From: Macroventuria anomochaeta
Taxonomy: Eukaryota; Ascomycota; Dothideomycetes; Pleosporales; Didymellaceae
DNA: 64,000 bases
Assembly: GCF_010093625.1 (NCBI RefSeq)
Contig: NW_022985383.1
Location: 308,851-372,850, forward strand
Direction: 5' to 3'
Position numbers and translations under genes: made by a program. Below are positions 58,485 through 64,000 of this stretch, in pieces. The first letter of the stretch is position 1. Each line of letters starts with the position of its first letter. Below the pieces are notes generated by a model, which was not told the origin of the DNA, did no database searches, and worked only from the letters and a program-made list of their open reading frames with translations.

Positions 58485-59049
58485 ATGGTCGACGCAAGTC
58501 CCGACTTCGACACTCTCAGCTCAGACGAACAGAACGCTCTCACCCATGACTCGCCGGGCCGCCCGCGAATGAGAAAATCATCCAGCACCTTGCCAGAATA
58601 CCGACCACTCATAAGGACTATGTCACCTGGCGAGCGAGACTAGCCTCGATGCGTATGTTGAAGGCCACTCTCATCAAGGCAGCATCACTCTCCCGCGCAG
58701 ACTGAGGGATCGCACCTTACTGATGATCAGTTTGAGAACATTATGGAGCGGATGGAGATGGTGCAAGAGCTTTCGTGCAGAGAGACGAGCGAAGATGGCG
58801 ATTATGGCAAGGTGGTGGATGGGGAGTGGATTGAGATGCGGTGTGGAGGAAGCTGCGAAGCAGTACCGCTTTGCAGGGATTGAGTCATCGAGCCATGACA
58901 TGGAGGAACGCAAGTCGGTTGAGGAGGGCAAGATGGAGAAGCCGCATCCACGAGAACGTAAGTCGCACTTGTGCCTTCTGTTGCTGTCACTGATGCGCTA
59001 TGCAGGCCAGAAAGACAAGGCTAAGGGGAAAAGCAGCATCATGTTTTGA
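58485..59049 (+). pseudogene. Fragmented coding sequence, probably a decayed or mis-modelled gene
   Basis: Protein-like stretches occur one after another but in changing frames: MVDASPDFDTLSSDEQNALT from ATG 58485; NEKIIQHLARIPTTHKDYVT and RARLASMRMLKATLIKAAS in a second frame; SHLTDDQFENIMERMEMVQE back in the first; then YRFAGIESSSHDMEERKSVE in the third. The end looks intact: a 48-nt GTAAGT...GCAG intron (58959-59006) joins to a final QKDKAKGKSSIMF and TGA at 59049. Introns explain the last switch or two, but I could not explain the first two with normal splice sites. The family is unknown. Confidence 0.4.
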
Positions 59050-60110
59050 TTGGGGTTGAGACACTATGGGTAAGATTGAGACTTAATGGAGAAGGGAGAT
59101 TGCGAATGGCGAAATGGATAGTGTCGGCCAGTTATCTTTGATGACAAACATCGACACCAGAACTCAGGCCTTCGGTTAGATAGAGACCTCGAACAGTGAC
59201 GGTTTCCCGTACCTCCAGTAGCGCGCTGGAGGGGTTTTTGAGAATCCTGTGAAGACAATGTTGGATGAGGAGTGGAGTTAAGGGCTATTTCTAAATAAAC
59301 CTATAACTTTAATTAAAGCATGTCACATTTTCATAACAGACGGAGGCTGAGTCATAATAACAGCTTAACAAACTGTTCAAGAGAGCAAGATCTTATACAT
59401 ACTAGCAATGCTAGATAGCTATAGTATGATGACATGCAAAATGAATGGACCACCCCCTTCTTGGTACACTAGCCCTCAAAGCCACACAAAGACCCACTGT
59501 CGAAGCTAACTAGATTTGGTGAAGGAGCAGGTAGGGGGAGGTGTGGGCGGTCTACCTGTGATATGTGTGCGGATCTGGCACTATGATAAGGTAGATGACG
59601 TTGCCGTTCATCCGTAGGATCCGTGAGAGGCTGCCCAAATCTGGTTCAGGGTCTGCGCAGGTATGGCTCAGGGTCCTGGGCACGTCAGAGAACATGTATA
59701 TAGGGTTCGGGTCTCCCTCACATGCTACACGGGTACCTTTGGCCACTCACAGTACCTCTTTTGCCTATCAAAAGTGAGTGACAGACTATGGCTACCATGG
59801 GAGGCCGGCCCGCACATTTCGCCAGCCACCGATAGTAGCTAACAGTAGCTAAGAGTAAATGTTTAGCTAATCTTAGGTAGAACCTAGTAACTTAGTTCTT
59901 AACACTATAAGGCTGTACGCATTGCTAGTGTGTGCAAAGTAAAAAAAAAGCCTTTGTCTAATGTCTGTTACACGCCTATGCGATTCTTTACATGTACCTC
60001 TCGTATGTACAGTTCTTGTGCCTGTCTTAAGGTTCTAGTGTTTGCTAAGCAAGATTTTTAATATATGTTAGAATCTAAATTTTTGCTCAACTCTGACACC
60101 TATAACGTAG
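59050..60110. other. AT-rich stretch, no gene supported
   Basis: About 1.06 kb, AT-rich from about 59280, with many TAGC/TTAA-like words and short direct duplications (AACAGTAGCTAAGAGTAA region). It may be old mutated repeat DNA. I could not recognise an element. Confidence 0.4.
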
Positions 60111-60132
60111 AACATCTTTGTATAAAGATGTT
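60111..60132. repeat. 22-bp palindrome at the edge of the NmrA relic
   Basis: Perfect 9-bp arms AACATCTTT and AAAGATGTT around GTAT. It lies immediately beyond the point where similarity to NmrA-like proteins ends, so it may mark an old breakpoint or insertion end. Confidence 0.6.
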
Positions 60133-60137
60133 AAACT

Positions 60138-60663
60138 CTGGAAAAAATACACTCGTCCAACTCATCTCAGACTCGTGAGAGCGCAGATAGTCGACTGTCG
60201 CCGCCTAAGCGGGAAGGACCCAAGGGTTGACCTCAGCAAACTTGGGGTTTCGCGAGTCAGACCCGAATTCGCTGGAGAAGAATCGTTTGACTCCTGCAGC
60301 TAGAGCCGCGTCGATGAAAACTTGTGGTCGCCCGCTGCTATGCCTCCGACCATGCTGATTACGACATCTTGGTCACGCATCGCAGCTGTGACTGATTCGA
60401 CGAACGAGTAGTCCACTTTGCGAACGGAGATGCCGCCGAGAAAGGAAGAGCGGAATTCTGAGCGGCTGAGAATGGCTATTTTGCAGGAGAGGATACGAAG
60501 GCTTCGAGTACGGGGGCTCCGAGACTGCCGCCGTCCTAAGCATGCATCAGTAAAGCGCGAAGTTATTGAACCAACTGGTCAAGATGCGTTACGAGCAATT
60601 GTGCTGGTGTTGTAGGAGTGGAATACATACTCCGATCAACAGTACATTCTTAAGTGAACTCAT
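60138..60663 (-). pseudogene. NmrA-like/isoflavone-reductase-like protein relic, truncated
   Basis: Family of NAD(P)-binding Rossmann-fold reductases and regulators. ATG at 60663 begins MSSLKNVLLIG, then an intron (60536-60630, GTATGT...TTAG) joins to GGSLGAPVLEA, the nucleotide-binding start. The frame then slips to KIAILSRSEFRSSFLGGISV, VRKVDYSFVESVTAAMRDQD and VVISMVGGIAAGDHK. It slips again to VFIDAALAAGVKRFFSSEFG and SDSRNPKFAEVNPWVLPA, meets a TAG, and continues VDYLRSHESEMSWTSVFF before similarity stops at about 60138. At least two frameshifts, one stop and loss of the C-terminal half (about 150 residues expected) make it nonfunctional. Confidence 0.75.
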
Positions 60664-61141
60664 GTTTGACTGAACGTGGGCAGTGACCGAAACCAACCAA
60701 TAAATTAGGACGATAAGGGGCGAACTGATGAGTTTTTATGACGATGGTGATAATGAGTATACCGGTGGAGTCGATAACTGCAAAACCTTGCATGAGGAAC
60801 AACGACTCGTCGAGCGAACATATACAAACTTTACACAGACATTATCCCCTCAGAGCCCCTTTCTCCCATCAATGTTTACAAAGCATAGTCTGCCCCATTC
60901 GGTGATCTGTTAGTTTACCGTTCACAAATCGTACAGCACACGGTTTCCCTGCATCGGGAAACTGGCCCTTCTATGATCTGTCTTGAATGTTCACAATCAA
61001 TCTTCTCTCCCAATTGTTTAGTACTCTAAGCCGTCAAACATGGAGCTGGTCAGTCTTAAACGAAAAAGAACTAAGAAAAAAGGGGTTCCTTCTTTCTGCC
61101 TGCGCTAGAAGTGCTCCACGCAAACTCGAACGATAAAGAAA
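60664..61141. other. Intergenic between relics
   Basis: About 480 bp, AT-rich, with no coding sequence I can support. Confidence 0.4.
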
Positions 61142-61609
61142 TGATACAGTCCGAACGAGGTGAAGAGTCTGTGCAGCCTGCCACAGATGAGTTTGAGGCC
61201 GAAGTGTCTGTCGCTTCAAGAATCACTCAGATCGATGAGATCTAAGCCACGCAGAGGATCTTGGATGAGATGGAGGAAGTCGAACGCTTCTCTCTCCTGA
61301 AGACGATAACTCGTTCGAATATCCATCAACAAGCTCCTCCACCCAGGCGGTATTGGTGTTGATGGGGACCACTTCGACTCAGATCAAGAGCAGGCCGGTG
61401 TGGAGACAGTCGATGGTCAAGCGTTGTGGAAGTCTGAGAAGCGCAGAAGGAAACGTCTCAGTCGTGCCAAAGAGAAGGTGATGGAGGTGGCGCATAGATG
61501 TGGTTCGGTGGTGACGCTGTTGGGATGTTACCAACAGGCCAAAGCGAAAGAAGAGGCAGCATCCTCAATAGTGAGGAGGTTGTCAAAAGGCAAAAAATAT
61601 GTTGATTAG
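61142..61609 (+). pseudogene. Fragmented coding sequence running into the tRNA gene
   Basis: From ATG 61142 a frame reads SVQPATDEFEAEVSVASRIT and QIDEI, meets TAA, and continues ATQRILDEMEEVERFSLLK before breaking up. Another frame then reads NKLLHPGGIGVDGDHFDSDQ and VMEVAHRCGSVVTLLGCYQQ and ends at a TAG (61607-61609) formed by the first bases of the tRNA gene on the other strand. The C-terminus is therefore probably not original. Charged and helical, no recognised family. Confidence 0.3.
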
Positions 61610-61678
61610 CTGAGACTGGTTTCGATCCAGTGTCCTCCGGGTTATGAGCCCGGCGCGCTTCCGCTGCGCCACTCAGCT
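61607..61678 (-). tRNA. Initiator tRNA-Met (CAT)
   Basis: 72-nt intronless tRNA. On the minus strand it begins AGCTGAGTGGCGCAGCGGAA, the classic eukaryotic initiator start. Initiator features: A1-T72 end pair, three G-C pairs at the base of the anticodon stem (CCGGG-CTCATAA-CCCGG), anticodon CAT, and ATCGAAA in the T loop in place of TTCGAAA. The acceptor stem has one mismatch at the seventh pair (T-T). It is followed on the coding strand by a short run rich in T and A (ATCAACATATTTTTTGCC), whose six T can serve as a pol III terminator. It appears intact although both neighbours are decayed. Confidence 0.93.
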
Positions 61679-61879
61679 TTATTTCAATTCGATGAAGGGT
61701 AAGCCACATTACGACGTATATATCCCAAACTTTGATGAAGTTTTCATCATCTTTCGGCAGTACATTTGCTTTGACGACACAATGTTTTAGGGAACAATAT
61801 GAAGTTCGGATGTGAAGCGTGAAAGAAAATTTTCGGCCCGTGAGTCATGAAAAAAATCCACTCACTACAATGCACATAC

Positions 61880-63588
61880 TCACGACTCCCGCTTCGTAAC
61901 ATCCAACCCCTTCTCTTTCAAACTTGCTTTCTCTGGGTATGGGCACAGTATACGTTGATGCTGTATGCCCTTCATGTCATTGAACTCAATAGGTAGCGTG
62001 TCGGGTACAACACCCTTCTCCGCCCAGCCAACGAGTGCTTGGAAAGTTGAAGTCGGTTGACCACTGTGTCCGCCAGAACAATGCGCAAGGCCAGGGACTT
62101 CGAAGTCCCGGAATAAGTCGTCGATAGCCGAGGTCGTGTCATTGACACGTTTGTAGTAATTTTCGGTGCCCCTAGTGGGTATGAATCCATCAGCCTGAAA
62201 CGCATGTCAGCAACATCTTCCTATAGCACTCGAAGGGAAACTCACCAGTCCGTGATATGCCAGTATCTTACCTCTAGATTTCCTCAATGCGCTGAGATCC
62301 GGATCCACCGTCCTGACGATTGAATCACACTCCTGCACACCAGCATAGAACAGTCTTGCATACTCCTCCACGCTCCCGATCTTACTATAATCCCACTCCG
62401 GATTCTTCTTTATGAACAGCCTGATTCATGCTTCGCCGAGCCTCGTTGGAATACCAGTGCAAGTCCCATTCGCACTGCATGAGGTGGATGCGTAACCAAT
62501 ATCTGATGTGGTACCTGATGGCGCACCTGAGCCTGTAAGACGTGCTTGGTAGTTCACGCCGTGCCAAGGAAATCGCCCCTCGTTTGCGGGGCCCTGTCCA
62601 GGAAAGATTTGCGATAGTGGCGGCGGCATGGCTGATGACGATTGTTGTGTTGGTAGAAGGGCAGTGCGCGGTCTTCTCGACCAATGCAAAGGGGTCAAAA
62701 GTGCACTTTGACATATCGCTGATGAGCCCATCAGTTACACCATCTAAGGGATCACAGGCCGCCACTACAGCATCGGTAAGTGCATTGACCTCGCACTTCG
62801 GTGGGTATTGGCCGGTGATGGACATCATGACTTGTGCCCACGATGCCGCCAGAATGCACTGTGCCCAATTGAGCGCCGGTGCCACTCCTGTTATACAGTC
62901 GTATGCGTTTGGATATCGTTGAGCGAGCATGAAGCCTTGTTTACTGCCTTGCGAGCAACCACTCCAGTACGAGTAACCCGCAGGTCGGCCATAGAAACTT
63001 CTGATAAGTTCTTTGGCGAGCACAGCCTACACGCTCCGTTAGTGGCAGACTCGTAAAGTCAGTGGCAGTACGTACTGACCATTCAACGCTATTGACGCGA
63101 GGTCCTGCAGAGCATACAGATTGATGTTTCCCGGGCTAGTCAACGCCCAGGGCCATTCCGATGTCTGTCATGGCGAAGCGACCTGCGACCCACCCACCGC
63201 CGCCAATAGCCTGTAGTCGTCTGTTCCAAGTTTGCGTGAAGAGCCATGTCTCTACATGAATTGTATCGTTATGAGCAGGGTGCGTGTAAGTGACAGTGAT
63301 GTTGCAGAATTCGACGTTCCGAACGGCGATGGAGGGGTGATTGCAGTAAAGCTACTGGTAAACATCTTGCGAGAACTTTTGCACAATGCTGCCGGATATA
63401 TTGATGATGTCGGCACCGAAGAGCTCAGTAAACAAGGCGGCACTCGCGTTGCATGCCAGCGCAGGTACTGTCGAGTAGTTGCTCATACCGGAGATATCAT
63501 GAAGATTAGAAGTTGAAGAGGCAGTCTTGAGAACACTTTGTACGGCAGTGAACGCTCTGAGGTACACTCCAACGACTGTGGTCTGCAC
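61880..63588 (-). pseudogene. Tannase/feruloyl esterase family relic
   Basis: Secreted serine esterases that hydrolyse gallate or ferulate esters of plant polymers. Recognisable order: ALACNASAALFTELFGADII, NVEFCNITVTYTHPAHNDTI, RLQAIGGGGWVAGRFAMTDI, WALTSPGNINLYALQDLASI, SYWSGCSQGSKQGFMLAQRY, ANEGRFPWHGVNYQARLTGS, then after an intron (62195-62245) LADGFIPTRGTENYYKRVND and EVPGLAHCSGGHSGQPTS. The nucleophile motif GCSxG and the acid (ADG) and His (AHC) regions remain. Damage: TAG at 63352-63354, an internal deletion after TDIGMA, a one-base slip at the GGGGCCC run (62588-62594), and TGA at 62426-62428 where Trp is expected. One intron (63027-63079) is still recognisable. The signal peptide and start are not found. 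Stop at 61880-61882. Confidence 0.8.
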
Positions 63589-64000
63589 CTGGGCAATGCA
63601 CAGTGGCCATGCTGATGGAAAATCGAAGTTCTGTGCTCGAAGCCGGGGCTAAACGCCGTATAGAGGACCCGTGTATAGATTTCGTAATCCTCGTGTCCAA
63701 GGTGGCGAAATTTGTGGATGCGAGCAGACGTGAGACTATCGTTTGGTTCCTCCACTTGTTCTACCACGGTAAACTCATGACATGAAAGTGTTCATGATGA
63801 CTTCGTTAGGCAAATCCAGCCATTGTCTCCAGTATGACCCTAATGACTTTGTGACTGACTCGATCAGCATACGACCCGCATTATCCACGCACCACATGCT
63901 ACGGCGCTCGTGCAGGAGTACAGCATAGTGGCAAAGGATGATCAGTGCTTCGGGCTGACGCCTCTGCAACTGATCTGTGTATATCCCTGATAGAAGGATA
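63589..64000. other. Window end, upstream of the tannase relic
   Basis: About 410 bp. It may hold the lost 5' end of the tannase gene, but I could not recognise a signal-peptide exon. Confidence 0.4.

Noticed and set aside
62426..62731. Separate small gene inside the tannase locus
   Set aside because: Its translation matches the tannase family in the shifted frame, so it is a piece of the same broken gene.

Overview
The window is a nuclear contig from a filamentous ascomycete, most likely a dothideomycete and perhaps Pleosporales. The signs are short introns (about 46-68 nt, a few up to 157 nt) with GTAAGT-like donors, gene content that matches filamentous fungi, and gene-dense stretches interrupted by gene-poor stretches with repeat relics. 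No marker fixes the species.

Layout. 1-24 kb is ordinary housekeeping chromosome: a large Ser/Pro-rich protein cut by the left edge, a small four-exon protein, TFIIH subunit TFB1/p62, the E1 subunit of 2-oxoglutarate dehydrogenase, fructose-1,6-bisphosphatase, a 1322-residue coiled-coil protein and poly(A)-binding protein. 24-30 kb is gene-poor and holds a CAP59/CMT1-type glycosyltransferase and the first copy of a 250-bp dispersed repeat. 30-35 kb has dynactin p27, 3,4-dihydroxy-2-butanone-4-phosphate synthase (RIB3) and an AzgA-type purine permease. 35-39 kb is gene-poor, with a broken Cys-containing coding relic. The mitochondrial calcium uniporter follows at 39.4-41.1 kb. 41-44.6 kb is gene-poor and holds the second repeat copy between inverted repeats. 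44.6-57.7 kb is dense again: a SLIP-GC/dynamin-like GTPase, a small acidic protein, a SAPS-domain phosphatase regulator, the ESCRT-III protein VPS60/CHMP5, an unrecognised protein, the complex I assembly factor NDUFAF2, and a transgelin/calponin-type actin-binding protein that shares a 209-bp divergent promoter with NDUFAF2. 58.5-64 kb is a zone of decay: fragmentary coding sequence, an NmrA-like relic, a tannase-family relic, and between them an intact initiator tRNA-Met gene.

Most genes are unrelated housekeeping functions and are not co-regulated as operons. Mitochondrial functions recur (2-oxoglutarate dehydrogenase, calcium uniporter, complex I assembly factor), but the genes are scattered and I read no system into this. 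I found no secondary-metabolite cluster, no CRISPR-like array and no complete transposon. The most notable items are the relic zone around the initiator tRNA, the dispersed solo-LTR-like repeat with its flanking inverted repeat, a transgelin with two calponin-like motifs separated by a long coiled coil, an A-rich tract and leader intron upstream of PAB1, a probable GC-AG intron, and several genes hidden by introns or by the window edge. All exon structures were inferred by eye from frame, splice consensus and family similarity.
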